From NCBI GenBank assembly GCA_963677625.2, contig CAXXSW010000007.1, positions 744,001 through 808,000 of the forward strand: DNA of 64,000 nt. The letters are read 5' to 3'. The first letter of the stretch is position 1. Each line of letters starts with the position of its first letter. The notes below the pieces were generated by a model. It was not told where the DNA came from, ran no database searches, and saw nothing but the letters and a program-made list of their open reading frames with translations. Source of the stretch: UBA1351 sp963677625. Lineage in GTDB: Bacteria > Bacillota > Clostridia > Lachnospirales > Vallitaleaceae. Both the position numbers and the translations under genes were made by a program. Shown piece by piece: positions 16,804-25,197 of this stretch.

Positions 16804-17541
16804 TTACATCGTCATACCACCATCGACAGCTAAAACCTGTCCGGTGATATATCCAGCTTTTTCTGAAGCAAGGAATTCAACAAGATTCGCTACGTCTTCA
16901 GGTTTTCCTAATTTATTTAAAGGTATCTTATCCATAATACTCTTCTTCACATCGTCATTTAAGGTATCGGTCATTTCGGTATCTATAAAACCGGGAGCGA
17001 TAGCATTAACACGAATATTTCTAGCGGCATATTCCTTAGCCAAAGATTTAGTCATACCAATAACACCGGCTTTACTTGCTGCATAGTTGACTTGCCCAAT
17101 ATTGCCAACTAAACCGATGACGGATGATATATTTATGATGTTACCCTTTCTTGCCTTAAACATGGTGCGGGTAACAGCCTTAGTACAATTAAATGTACCC
17201 TTTAAATTAATGTCAATAACACTAGAGAAGTCATCTTCTGTCATACGAAGCATTAATTGGTCTTTGGTGATTCCTGCATTATTAACCAAAAGATTTATAG
17301 TACCGACTTCTTTTGTAATAGTTTTAACCATGGTATCCACTGCCTCAAAATCAGCAATATTACATCCATAAACCATACCATTTCCACCTAGAGTTTTTAT
17401 CTCATTAAGTACTGCAAGTGCTCTTTCTTCAGATGAGGCAAAATTAATGACTACATAATAGCCTGCTTTTGCAAGCCCCAAAGCAATAGCCTTGCCAATA
17501 CCCCTACTAGCTCCTGTTACAAGTGCAATTTCCTTGTCCAT
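16804..17541 (-). CDS. fabG: 3-oxoacyl-ACP reductase
   Basis: From the ATG at 17541 the protein is 245 residues, the normal FabG length. The SDR motifs are GASRGIGKAIA (NADP binding), NNAG, and the Ser/Tyr/Lys catalytic residues (INISS, then YAASKAG). It reduces 3-oxoacyl-ACP. The frame is open for 13 more codons upstream into fabD, but GGGAGG lies just before two adjacent ATGs (17544 and 17541) and the family N-terminus MDKEIALVTG fits the latter. Confidence 0.95.
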   Translation of the reverse strand: MDKEIALVTGASRGIGKAIALGLAKAGYYVVINFASSEERALAVLNEIKTLGGNGMVYGCNIADFEAVDTMVKTITKEVGTINLLVNNAGITKDQLMLRMTEDDFSSVIDINLKGTFNCTKAVTRTMFKARKGNIINISSVIGLVGNIGQVNYAASKAGVIGMTKSLAKEYAARNIRVNAIAPGFIDTEMTDTLNDDVKKSIMDKIPLNKLGKPEDVANLVEFLASEKAGYITGQVLAVDGGMTM

Positions 17542-17554
17542 CATATCCTCCCTC

Positions 17555-18499
17555 TTATGCATGAGTAAACGCATCTTCATTGAGGATATCTGCTATTTTT
17601 TCCACCTGTTCCAATGAGTCTACGTTATATACTTTTACTTTTCTGTTAATCTTCTTAATTAAACCTGCAAGAGTTTTCCCAGGACCAATCTCAATAAAAG
17701 TATCTACACCTTCAGCAATCATAGTTTCAACAGATTGTTCCCACTGTACCGAGCCCTTGAGTTGGTTTACAAGAAGACCCTTAATATCTCTAGTATCGCC
17801 AACAACTTGAGCTGTCACATTAGTTACAAGCTTAATTTTCATCTCATCAAAAACAATCTCATCAAGAACTGATTCGAACTGACATGCTGCTGATTCCATC
17901 AAGGGTGAATGAAATGCTCCTGAAACACTTAATGGAATCACACGGGTTCCGTCTGCTACAAGTTTCTCTGATACTCTTTGTACAGCAAGCTCTTCGCCAC
18001 TAATAACTACTTGAACTGGACTATTATAGTTAGCGATGACGACGGTACCGTCATCTTCCAAACAATAGTTTTTAATTTTTTCTTTATCACCTTTAACAAT
18101 GGCAGCCATAGCACCCTTTGTCTGTGCTCCGGCTTCTTCCATAAGAAGACTTCTACTTCTGACCAACTTGACAGCATCTTCAAAACTTAAAGATCCTGCA
18201 GCAACATGAGCACTATATTCACCCAGACTAAGCCCTGCTACAAAATCCGGTTGAACTTTCAATCGATCGGTAAGCTCTTTATGCAAAGCCATGGACACTG
18301 CAACCAATGCTGGTTGAGTATATGCTGTTTGATGAATTGGAGCTTTTTCATTACCAAGTAAGTCGATTAAGTCAAAATCCACCAAACGATTTGCAAGAAC
18401 AAGCATATCTCTTGCAAGCTCAGTATTGTCCAATAAATCCAATCCCATTCCAGTTTCTTGAGCTCCCTGTCCAGGGAATATAAATGCTAATTTATTCAT
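17555..18499 (-). CDS. fabD: malonyl-CoA:ACP transacylase
   Basis: The protein is 314 residues from the ATG at 18499, which has GGAGG five bases upstream; a longer open frame exists but has no ribosome site. Motifs are FIFPGQGAQETGMG, the nucleophile elbow GLSLGEYSAH (Ser) and the catalytic His in SGAFHSPLM. It loads malonyl groups on ACP. Confidence 0.95.
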   Translation of the reverse strand: MNKLAFIFPGQGAQETGMGLDLLDNTELARDMLVLANRLVDFDLIDLLGNEKAPIHQTAYTQPALVAVSMALHKELTDRLKVQPDFVAGLSLGEYSAHVAAGSLSFEDAVKLVRSRSLLMEEAGAQTKGAMAAIVKGDKEKIKNYCLEDDGTVVIANYNSPVQVVISGEELAVQRVSEKLVADGTRVIPLSVSGAFHSPLMESAACQFESVLDEIVFDEMKIKLVTNVTAQVVGDTRDIKGLLVNQLKGSVQWEQSVETMIAEGVDTFIEIGPGKTLAGLIKKINRKVKVYNVDSLEQVEKIADILNEDAFTHA

Positions 18500-18518
18500 G
18501 ATACCTCCAAAACAACTC

Positions 18519-19481
18519 TTATCTAATGGATTCTTCCTTTTTAAAGCCAGAGACTTTTTCAAATTTTAGAACTTCGTCCACTCCATCAAAGAGTTCTTCA
18601 ATAATTTCTTTGCAGCTTTGTCTTTTTGATACTAACCCGGCTACCTGTCCAGCCATAATAGATCCACCGATTACATCACCGTCAATGACAGCTTTTCTAA
18701 GTGAACCAGCTCCCATAGATTCAAGCTCTTGAGGTGTGGCACCGTCTTTTTCCAACTTAATGAATTTTCTTGTTAATTTATTTCTAAGAGATCTTACAGG
18801 GTGTCCTGTTGATCTTCCTGTAACATCAGTCTCAATATCTTTTGCCTTTATTACTTTTTCCTTATAGTTGTCATGAGTACGACACTCATCTGCAACTAAA
18901 AATCTTGTTCCTACTTGAATAGCATCTGCACCAAGGGCAAAAGCGGCAACAACACCACGAGAATCAGCAATACCGCCTGCTGCAACAACAGGTATACTTA
19001 CACTGTCCACAACCTGCGGAATAAGGGCCATGGTTGTCAATTCACCGATATGTCCACCAGCTTCACAACCTTCGGCAATAATGGCATCTGCTCCTGCACG
19101 TTCCATCATCTTAGCAAGTGCACTAGATGCAACTACAGGAATAACTACAATGCCTGCCTCTTTCCATTTCTTCATGTATTTTCCCGGATTACCGGCACCT
19201 GTTGTAACGACAGGAACGCCTTCATCAATAACCATCTGTGCTACTTCTTCAGCATTTTCGCTAAGGAGCATAATGTTTACTGCGAAAGGCTTATCTGTCA
19301 GCTTTTTACAGGCTCGGATTTCTTCGAGAATAACAGAAGACGGTGCATTAGCAGCAGCAATAATTCCAAGTCCACCTGCATTTGAAACTGCAGCGGCTAG
19401 TTTATGTTCTGCTACCCATGCCATACCACCTTGAAAAATAGGGTAGTCGATGCCAACAAGTTGAGTTAGTCTTGTTTTCAT
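18519..19481 (-). CDS. fabK: enoyl-ACP reductase II (FMN-dependent)
   Basis: This 320-residue protein belongs to the nitronate monooxygenase/FabK TIM-barrel family with FMN-site motifs GGMAWVAEHKLAAAVSNAGGLGII and IAEGCEAGGHIG. In this operon context it is FabK, the flavin enoyl-ACP reductase that replaces FabI in streptococci and many Clostridia and resists triclosan. No FabI or FabV is seen in the window. It lies 9 bp after acpP. Confidence 0.93.
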   Translation of the reverse strand: MKTRLTQLVGIDYPIFQGGMAWVAEHKLAAAVSNAGGLGIIAAANAPSSVILEEIRACKKLTDKPFAVNIMLLSENAEEVAQMVIDEGVPVVTTGAGNPGKYMKKWKEAGIVVIPVVASSALAKMMERAGADAIIAEGCEAGGHIGELTTMALIPQVVDSVSIPVVAAGGIADSRGVVAAFALGADAIQVGTRFLVADECRTHDNYKEKVIKAKDIETDVTGRSTGHPVRSLRNKLTRKFIKLEKDGATPQELESMGAGSLRKAVIDGDVIGGSIMAGQVAGLVSKRQSCKEIIEELFDGVDEVLKFEKVSGFKKEESIR

Positions 19482-19490
19482 CTTATTCTC

Positions 19491-19718
19491 CTATTTGTTT
19501 GCTTCTATATAGTCAATTGCGTCTTTTACTGTTTTGATGTTGGCTAATTCTTCGTTAGGAATTGTAACACCGAAAGTATCTTCGATAGACATTACCAATT
19601 CAAACAAGTCTAATGAGTCAGCACCAAGGTCTTCATTGAAAGAAGCTTCCATTGTAACCTCCTCTGCATCTACACCTAATTCGTCTACAATAATCTCTTG
19701 TAATTTTTCAAAATTCAT
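19491..19718 (-). CDS. acpP: acyl carrier protein
   Basis: A 75-residue acidic four-helix protein with the phosphopantetheine attachment motif GADSLDLFELV (Ser near residue 36). It carries the growing acyl chain. GGAGG precedes the start. The 142-bp gap to fabH is the widest in the upstream half of the cluster and may hold a processing site or an extra promoter. Confidence 0.96.
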   Translation of the reverse strand: MNFEKLQEIIVDELGVDAEEVTMEASFNEDLGADSLDLFELVMSIEDTFGVTIPNEELANIKTVKDAIDYIEANK

Positions 19719-19859
19719 CGTCTCTTTTCCTCCATTATCTTACTTTTAATTTAAGGTAGGTCGTCATCTCCCACCCTTATATATGAAAGACCTTAGTCTT
19801 CATTAACTTATATGTGTTTCAATTAATCCTTTGAATAGCGGCACTAGGTTTACTTAATC

Positions 19860-20825
19860 TTAGAACTTTACAATAGCTGTTCCGTAGGTTAGTCCTGCAC
19901 CAAAGCCAGACATAGCTACTGTCTTGCCTGTAAGTTTTCCCTGAGCGTTAAGCTCATGTAATGCAATTGGGATGGTAGCTGCAGATGTATTTCCATATTG
20001 TTCCATATTCATATAGAACTTATCGATGGGTTGCTTCAAACGTTTCGCGATTCCGTCAAGAATTCTTGAATTAGCCTGATGAAGAACATATAGGTCCACA
20101 TCTCCAGCTTCCATTTCCATCCGTTCAAAAACATCCTTAAATAATTCGGATACTTTTTTAACTGCGAATTGGAAAACAGCCCGACCGTCCATAGCAAGAT
20201 AGCAATCACTACTTTGTTCATAGTAAGGAGTGTTATTCTGACGCACAGGAGATATAAGGGCATCATACTGTTTTCCTATTGACTTTGAAACGGTATCCAT
20301 AATACCTGTTTCTTCTTGAGTTGCTTCTATTAGAACTGCACCTGCACCGTCTCCGAAAAGTACACAGGTACCACGATCTTCCCAATTAAGAAGTTGACTT
20401 AACTTTTCAACACCTATAAGAATTGCCTTCTTAACCTTACCGGTCTTAATAAACTGATCAATAACATCCATGCCATAGATAAAACCTGAACAGGCTGCAT
20501 TAACATCAAAACAAAAGGCATTATCTGCATTCAATCTATCCTGTACCATACAAGCAACACTTGGAGTTGAATAATCGGATGAAATAGTGGCTGCTACAAT
20601 CATATCTATTTCTTCTGCCCCTATTCCTGCCCTATCTAGTACTTCTTTTGCTGCGCCTGATGCCATATCAACGACGGATTCGTCTTTAGCTATCCGGCGA
20701 TTTCTAATACCCGTTCTAGAATAAATCCATTCATCAGAGGTATCAACAATCTTTGTTAAATCATCATTGCTTACATTAAATTGTGGCAAATAGTTGCCGG
20801 TTTCGCTTATTTTTCCATGATACAT
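19860..20825 (-). CDS. fabH: beta-ketoacyl-ACP synthase III
   Basis: The protein is 321 residues from the ATG at 20825, which has GGAGG five bases upstream; the ATG seven codons earlier has none. The Cys-His-Asn triad is in NAACSGFIYGMD, VLHQANSRI and YGNTSAATIPIAL. It condenses acetyl- (or branched acyl-) CoA with malonyl-ACP to start synthesis. It is the first gene of the operon, downstream of a strong promoter overlapped by FabT-like operators. Confidence 0.95.
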   Translation of the reverse strand: MYHGKISETGNYLPQFNVSNDDLTKIVDTSDEWIYSRTGIRNRRIAKDESVVDMASGAAKEVLDRAGIGAEEIDMIVAATISSDYSTPSVACMVQDRLNADNAFCFDVNAACSGFIYGMDVIDQFIKTGKVKKAILIGVEKLSQLLNWEDRGTCVLFGDGAGAVLIEATQEETGIMDTVSKSIGKQYDALISPVRQNNTPYYEQSSDCYLAMDGRAVFQFAVKKVSELFKDVFERMEMEAGDVDLYVLHQANSRILDGIAKRLKQPIDKFYMNMEQYGNTSAATIPIALHELNAQGKLTGKTVAMSGFGAGLTYGTAIVKF

Positions 20826-20905
20826 AACTGCCTCCAAGTTGCTCATTTAAAGCCCAAATCAACTTTCTAAGTCTATTAAAATCAATAAATCTATAGATCT
20901 TTAAT

Positions 20906-20958
20906 CTTTTGATATTAAAATACTTTGATTTTCAAAGCATTTATTTTGATAATCAAAG
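20906..20958. promoter_or_regulatory. FabT-like operators upstream of fabH
   Basis: The dyads CTTTGA-TTT-TCAAAG (20923-20937) and TTTTGA-TAA-TCAAAG (20944-20958) lie 21 bp apart, two helical turns, on the same face. A weaker TTTTGATATTAAAA lies at about 20907. They resemble the TTTGA-N3-TCAAA operator of the MarR-type regulator FabT known from streptococcal fab clusters. The second dyad abuts and partly overlaps the -10 box of the fab promoter. Confidence 0.7.
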
Positions 20959-20984
20959 TATATCACAAAACATAAAGTTGTCAA
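20957..20984 (-). promoter_or_regulatory. promoter of the fab-acc operon
   Basis: On the minus strand TTGACA (20979-20984) and TATACT (20957-20962) are 16 bp apart. The -10 box runs into the operator TATACTTTGATTATC, so a bound repressor would exclude RNA polymerase. The leader to the fabH start is about 125 nt. Confidence 0.8.
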
Positions 20985-21017
20985 GTAAGGAATTCTTATT
21001 TCTATCCAAGAAGAAAA

Positions 21018-21049
21018 GAAGCTTTCTTGACAAGGTCAAGTCCAGCTTC
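21018..21049 (-). terminator. terminator after mscS
   Basis: A hairpin with outer arms GAAGC/GCTTC and inner CTTGAC-AAG-GTCAAG. On the minus strand it is followed by a T-rich run (TTCTTTTCTTCTT). It lies about 130 bp after the mscS stop and ahead of the fab promoter. Confidence 0.65.
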
Positions 21050-21182
21050 TTTCTCCATGCAATATTACCTACACAACTTCTAATTCTAATAATCACTTAT
21101 AAACTATTTTTCTCACCGTCTCATATAAAAGTCCATATTCTAGAGCAAGATCAAGTACAGTTATACCTATTCTTGCCCAGAA

Positions 21183-22049
21183 TTAACCATTGACTACACG
21201 CCTTGTTGGGTATGCCAAATCAATGGTCTCATTTTTATCTATGACATCAAGAACATCTTCCCAGACCATATTAACTGTTGTTCTTCTGCGTTTAGGCTCA
21301 CATAGATAACGAAGGGTCAGGGCAACGCCACTATCCAAAACATCTGTATAGACAATTGGTGTTAGTTTATTATAGTTAATCATATATTTCTTTGATGCAT
21401 TATTAATCTGTTCCGCAACATCTTTGGTTATAAAATCTGTGTCCTTGTTGCCAATTTCTAAAAGTAATTTTTTCATAAGACGCCAATCACTTTCAAAGGT
21501 AACCACTACCTTAATCTCATTCCAGATATATTCAAATCCCTTAGTATAGTTAATGGTCGGATGAATAAACACAAAGCTGTTGGGAACATCGATAATCCTA
21601 CCAGTAGACTGCTCGCCTTCATTTACACTCGTTACCTCCATTAAGGTAAACTGAAAAATTCTTTTATCAATAACATCACCTTTTTGTGATCCTATAGTTA
21701 TTCGATGCCCTACATCAAAAGGTTTTCTAAACTCAATAAAAATCCATCCGGCAATATTGATGAATATTTCTTTCAAGGCAATAGCGATACCCGCTGATAA
21801 TAAACCTATATAAGTGGTCAGACTGGTTACGGAATTACTCCAAACAAGTATAATTCCAATGATAATAATGAAACTGGCTGTATAATTGATTCGTTGTCTA
21901 TAAATATAATACTTCTTATTATCATTAAGTTTCTTAAACATAATCCGTATGATCAGTCTGGATAATAGCATTGTGACGATAAAAAGAATAACTGACTGTA
22001 AAATCTTAATTCCTGTCGTCTCAGTAAATAAATAATTTAAGATATTCAT
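21183..22049 (-). CDS. mscS: small-conductance mechanosensitive channel (MscS family)
   Basis: From the ATG at 22049 the protein is 288 residues: three or so N-terminal transmembrane segments and the conserved MscS pore and beta domain (GLLSAGIAIALKEIFINIAGW, then FRKPFDVGHRITIG and GRIIDVPNS). It opens on membrane tension to release solutes on hypo-osmotic shock. An ATG at 22070 is also in frame, but AGGAGGGG with 4-5 bp spacing favours 22049. The upstream ATG is the conserved ATGC of the recurrent leader. It is a single gene with an extended -10 promoter (TGGTATAAT at about 22132-22140). Confidence 0.87.
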   Translation of the reverse strand: MNILNYLFTETTGIKILQSVILFIVTMLLSRLIIRIMFKKLNDNKKYYIYRQRINYTASFIIIIGIILVWSNSVTSLTTYIGLLSAGIAIALKEIFINIAGWIFIEFRKPFDVGHRITIGSQKGDVIDKRIFQFTLMEVTSVNEGEQSTGRIIDVPNSFVFIHPTINYTKGFEYIWNEIKVVVTFESDWRLMKKLLLEIGNKDTDFITKDVAEQINNASKKYMINYNKLTPIVYTDVLDSGVALTLRYLCEPKRRRTTVNMVWEDVLDVIDKNETIDLAYPTRRVVNG

Positions 22050-22053
22050 GTTT

Positions 22054-22115
22054 CCCCTCCTAGCTTGCATAAGTGACCTGCAAATCTAAGATTTACAAAC
22101 CGCCTATTCTTGCAT
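22054..22115 (-). promoter_or_regulatory. recurrent hairpin-SD leader, copy 3 (mscS)
   Basis: On the minus strand GTAAATC-TTA-GATTTGC is followed by AGGTCACTTATGCAAGCTAGG and the ribosome site. An ATGCAAGAATAGG copy precedes the hairpin, echoing the ATGCAAGCTAGG after it, the same repeat-hairpin-repeat plan as in the pirin leader. Confidence 0.65.
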
Positions 22116-22306
22116 ATTTTACTTTAAACAAATTATACCACTTAGCCTCTTAATATGCTATTCTATCGTCAGTTTGTTACTTGTATTTCTTTCTAATCAA
22201 ATGCTAATGAAAACCTAGGTAAATCCAAAGATTGACTTGTTACTATATACTCAACAGAAGATCTCTACAAGGTTTAAGTGGAGAAAAAGCAAATAGGAGG
22301 AAATTA

Positions 22307-23350
22307 ATGAGCAAGTATGATTATCTTCACGCTTTATATCAAGAACTGATATCATTAGACATTAGTGAACGAAGTACCATAATGCGTGATGTTGAAAATA
22401 AATTTAGAGAAGCCGAAGACCAAGGCTTAAGTGAGCTCTCCGTAACCAATAAACTGGGCCACCCAGCCCAATATGCAAGCAAAATTCTATCAACATTTAC
22501 TTCAGATGAAGCTTCATCTGATATAAACTTTAACCCATCTAACAGCGATGCATCTGAAGTTGAGGTAACCGATGTAGATAATACTACTGATACAGTAAGT
22601 GCTGTTGATACAAACGATGTATCCAAAGAGTTTCTTGAAAAAGATTATGTTGATGAAAAAGCCGATAAACCTTCTATTGATTTAAGTTCTTCACTAATTA
22701 TCGGTCATGATGCAAAATTGGTAAGAGCCAAAGACCTTGTAGATGTGGAAGATCTAATTGACGAAAAATCGCAAGCTAAAACCAGACCTACGGAATCTGC
22801 TCCTAAAGAATCAGATATTAAAGAAAAATCAACTAAAGGCACAAGCACACCACCTATTCAAGCTAGAAGAGCAAGACCTCCAAGAGAGACTAGAAAACCT
22901 AGAGTCCAGCAAGTAACAAAATATCATCATGAAGAAACTCAGCCACAAAAGGTTTATACAACTCCTTATCCGGTTCAAAAAAAATCTTCTGCCAATCATC
23001 CTGTTAAGATGCTTGCCATTGCACTTGGATTGTTTTTCTTTAATCTGACTTTTGTTATTGCACCCTTTCTTGCTATTTGGAGCGTAGTCATTACCTTGAT
23101 TGCTACTGGTTTTATTGTTGCACTTGCTGGTGTTGGTGTTCTGATCTCAGCATTCTTATCCATACCTATGGCCTTTATAAGCGTACCAACTGTCTTCCTT
23201 AATCATCCGATTTTACTCATTTGTTTCGGATTCCTGATTTTAGGCCTTGGAGGGCTACTCACTATAGCAAATATATACTGTGTTCGATTCTTTGGAATGT
23301 TAACAGCCCGTTATTTGGGTTGGAACATCCGACTAATAAGGGGGTACTAA
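22307..23350 (+). CDS. HAAS (DUF1700-like) signalling-domain membrane protein
   Basis: From the ATG at 22307 (AGGAGG, 6-bp spacing) the protein is 347 residues. Residues 1-65 form a helical HAAS-type domain (YLHALYQELISLD ... LGHPAQYASKIL). Then comes a long acidic Ser/Thr/Asp linker, a basic patch (QARRARPPRETRKPR) and a C-terminal block of about four hydrophobic segments. HAAS/DUF1700 proteins are usually paired with PadR regulators and DUF4097 proteins in envelope-stress or antimicrobial-sensing operons. Here the DUF4097 gene follows directly, but no PadR gene is present. The linker is unusually long for the family. Function is inferred only from family context. Confidence 0.75.
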   Translation: MSKYDYLHALYQELISLDISERSTIMRDVENKFREAEDQGLSELSVTNKLGHPAQYASKILSTFTSDEASSDINFNPSNSDASEVEVTDVDNTTDTVSAVDTNDVSKEFLEKDYVDEKADKPSIDLSSSLIIGHDAKLVRAKDLVDVEDLIDEKSQAKTRPTESAPKESDIKEKSTKGTSTPPIQARRARPPRETRKPRVQQVTKYHHEETQPQKVYTTPYPVQKKSSANHPVKMLAIALGLFFFNLTFVIAPFLAIWSVVITLIATGFIVALAGVGVLISAFLSIPMAFISVPTVFLNHPILLICFGFLILGLGGLLTIANIYCVRFFGMLTARYLGWNIRLIRGY

Positions 23351-24385
23351 ATGAAATCATTTAATCGAACGATGGGAATCGTAGCTGGCATCTTTTTCAT
23401 ACTCGTTGTTGGCAGTGTATCTATTGGAGCTTCATATATAAAATCCAATAAACTTGATAGTCTGGAATTTTGGAACGAAACCACAAATCTTGATTATTCC
23501 GATGATTGGGATTTTGATGGAATCTTCTCAAACAAAAAGTCAAGTGAATATGATACTAAAGAAATATCTGACACTAAAACCTTTTCACTTCAGCCTGAGT
23601 TATATGTCTCCTCTTCTTTTGAAGAAATTACCTTCATTGAGGAAAATAGAGATGATATTCAAGTCGATTACTATCGCGAATATCCTGACGTCGATTCTTA
23701 TCGTATTAGCTATGATGCAAGTGAAAGCAATAACCGGATTACAATTACTTCGACCTTGAGTGTTCGGGATATAGCAGTCAACAAGCCATACCAAGGTAAT
23801 ATTGAAATTCATATTCCTGTGAATTACCAATTTGAACAAATTACATTAGAATCAGCTGCTACTAAAATTGAATCTGATAACATATATACTAGAACAAAAG
23901 AGCTTAATATAACTGCAAGTCTTGGAGATATTGATATCAATATTGATAATCCACTGGAAATTTTAAATGTTCAGTGTTCCATGGGTTCTATTGATCTCAA
24001 TGTGGAAGCTGATATTGACACACTTAATATAGAATGTAGTCTTGGTAAAGTCGATTTGAACTTAGAAGGTGAAATCGTAATTTTTAGTATTCAAAATGAT
24101 ATAGGCGATACCAACGTAGAAGCTGAAAAACCTATTGATGAAGGCAATATCAACTCTAATCTTGGTGACGTTACAGGTTCTTTTAGAGATAATATTTCAA
24201 CCCTTTTTGTAGAATGCAGTATGGGTAATATCGACATGTCTTTCCAAGATAACAAAAACATGCTTGTATATATAGACACAGATCTTGGCGATGTAAGTGT
24301 AGACGAAGCCTTTAATATAAGTGAAGAGCCTAGTAACTTTATATTCACTTCTTCTCTTGGTAACATCAACATTGAAGAAGATTAA
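23351..24385 (+). CDS. DUF4097-family membrane-anchored beta-repeat protein
   Basis: A 344-residue protein with one N-terminal transmembrane segment (IVAGIFFILVVGSVSIGASY) followed by an acidic extracytoplasmic part built of repeats of the SLGDIDINID / SMGSIDLNVE / SLGKVDLNLE type, as in DUF4097 (LiaG-like, putative adhesin) beta-solenoids. It begins right after the stop of the HAAS gene (zero spacing), so the two are coupled. A role in envelope sensing alongside its partner is inferred. The strict alternation of 'LGD' and 'MG' turns gives a very regular solenoid of about 8 rungs. Confidence 0.8.
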   Translation: MKSFNRTMGIVAGIFFILVVGSVSIGASYIKSNKLDSLEFWNETTNLDYSDDWDFDGIFSNKKSSEYDTKEISDTKTFSLQPELYVSSSFEEITFIEENRDDIQVDYYREYPDVDSYRISYDASESNNRITITSTLSVRDIAVNKPYQGNIEIHIPVNYQFEQITLESAATKIESDNIYTRTKELNITASLGDIDINIDNPLEILNVQCSMGSIDLNVEADIDTLNIECSLGKVDLNLEGEIVIFSIQNDIGDTNVEAEKPIDEGNINSNLGDVTGSFRDNISTLFVECSMGNIDMSFQDNKNMLVYIDTDLGDVSVDEAFNISEEPSNFIFTSSLGNINIEED

Positions 24386-24413
24386 ATTTTCAATTTTATA
24401 AATAAATACAAGC

Positions 24414-24476
24414 AGAACAAAGAATCTTCGCCTCCTTCGCTTTACGATTATTGCACTAGGAAAGTTTCCTTATAGA
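24414..24476. repeat. dispersed intergenic repeat, partial copy A
   Basis: AACAAAGAATCTTCGCCTCC, TTCGCTTTACGATTAT, CTAGGAAAGTTTCCTTATAGAA: the ends match the full copies, but the central ATTTTATGAG/CTCATAAAAT part is missing. It lies between two convergent genes, next to the terminator. Confidence 0.7.
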
Positions 24477-24480
24477 ATAA

Positions 24481-24511
24481 AAAAAAACTAATCATTAGGA
24501 TTAGTTTTTTT
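24481..24511. terminator. bidirectional terminator between the DUF4097 and GGDEF genes
   Basis: A 13-bp stem AAAAAAACTAATC/GATTAGTTTTTTT with an ATTAG loop gives a T-run in both directions, suited to convergent transcription. Confidence 0.9.
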
Positions 24512-24525
24512 TTAAAAAATATCTT

Positions 24526-25197
24526 TCACTTAGGTGGTAAATAAACAGATTGGTTTCGGCCTCGATTTTTAGCTTGATAGAGAGCGCTATCTGCTCTTTT
24601 TATTACTTCATCAATGTTGTCATTTTCTTTGACAAGACTGCATCCAATACTTACTGTGACGTTTCCCACATTCTTGAAAGACAGGTGTTGTATGTTTTTT
24701 CGAATACGTTCAGCTAAATTATAAGCTTCATCTCGATTAACATTAACCAGTAAGGCTATAAACTCTTCACCACCCCAACGGGCAAAATGATCTGTTTCTC
24801 TTAATGTTTCTTTAGCACTCCTAGCCACCTTAACAATTATTTGATCTCCAACATCATGACCATATGTATCATTAACTTGTTTAAAAAAATCAATATCAAT
24901 CATTAAAATAGCAAAGGGTACTTGATATCGTTTAAAGCGGATCATTTCCTCATGGCTATCTTGTGTAAACTTAAGCCTATTATGGACTTTAGTCAAAGGA
25001 TCAGTAATAGATAATTTTTTTATTTCTTTCAGATTTACTAGCAATTCCTTGGAAAGATTCTCATAACGTTTGACTAATTCCTGCATAATCTGGTCCTGAA
25101 TACTAAAATCAACTTCCATTGCTTTATAGTCAAGAAGAACCTTAACAAGTTCTTCCCTGGACATTTCGTTTATATTATATAAGGGTATCTTCTTCAT
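24526..25197 (-). CDS. diguanylate cyclase (GGDEF domain)
   Basis: The 223-residue protein has a short N-terminal helical region (residues 1-60) and a complete GGDEF domain with the active-site motif GGEEF (RWGGEEFIAL). An RETD inhibitory I-site lies five residues before it. It should make cyclic di-GMP from two GTP and be subject to product inhibition. No sensor domain is fused. The start overlaps the stop of the upstream ODP-type gene by 4 bp (ATGA), so that protein may supply the sensing function. Confidence 0.92.
   Translation of the reverse strand: MKKIPLYNINEMSREELVKVLLDYKAMEVDFSIQDQIMQELVKRYENLSKELLVNLKEIKKLSITDPLTKVHNRLKFTQDSHEEMIRFKRYQVPFAILMIDIDFFKQVNDTYGHDVGDQIIVKVARSAKETLRETDHFARWGGEEFIALLVNVNRDEAYNLAERIRKNIQHLSFKNVGNVTVSIGCSLVKENDNIDEVIKRADSALYQAKNRGRNQSVYLPPK

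Noticed and set aside
17868..17885. GATTCGAAC, resembling a tRNA T-loop on the minus strand
   Set aside because: It lies in the fabD coding sequence and no cloverleaf can be folded around it. No tRNA was found in the window.
20034..20048. A near match to the LacI operator (AAACGTTTCG) inside fabH
   Set aside because: It is inside a conserved coding region, lacks the first base of the perfect palindrome (CAAACGTTTCG) and has no promoter near it.
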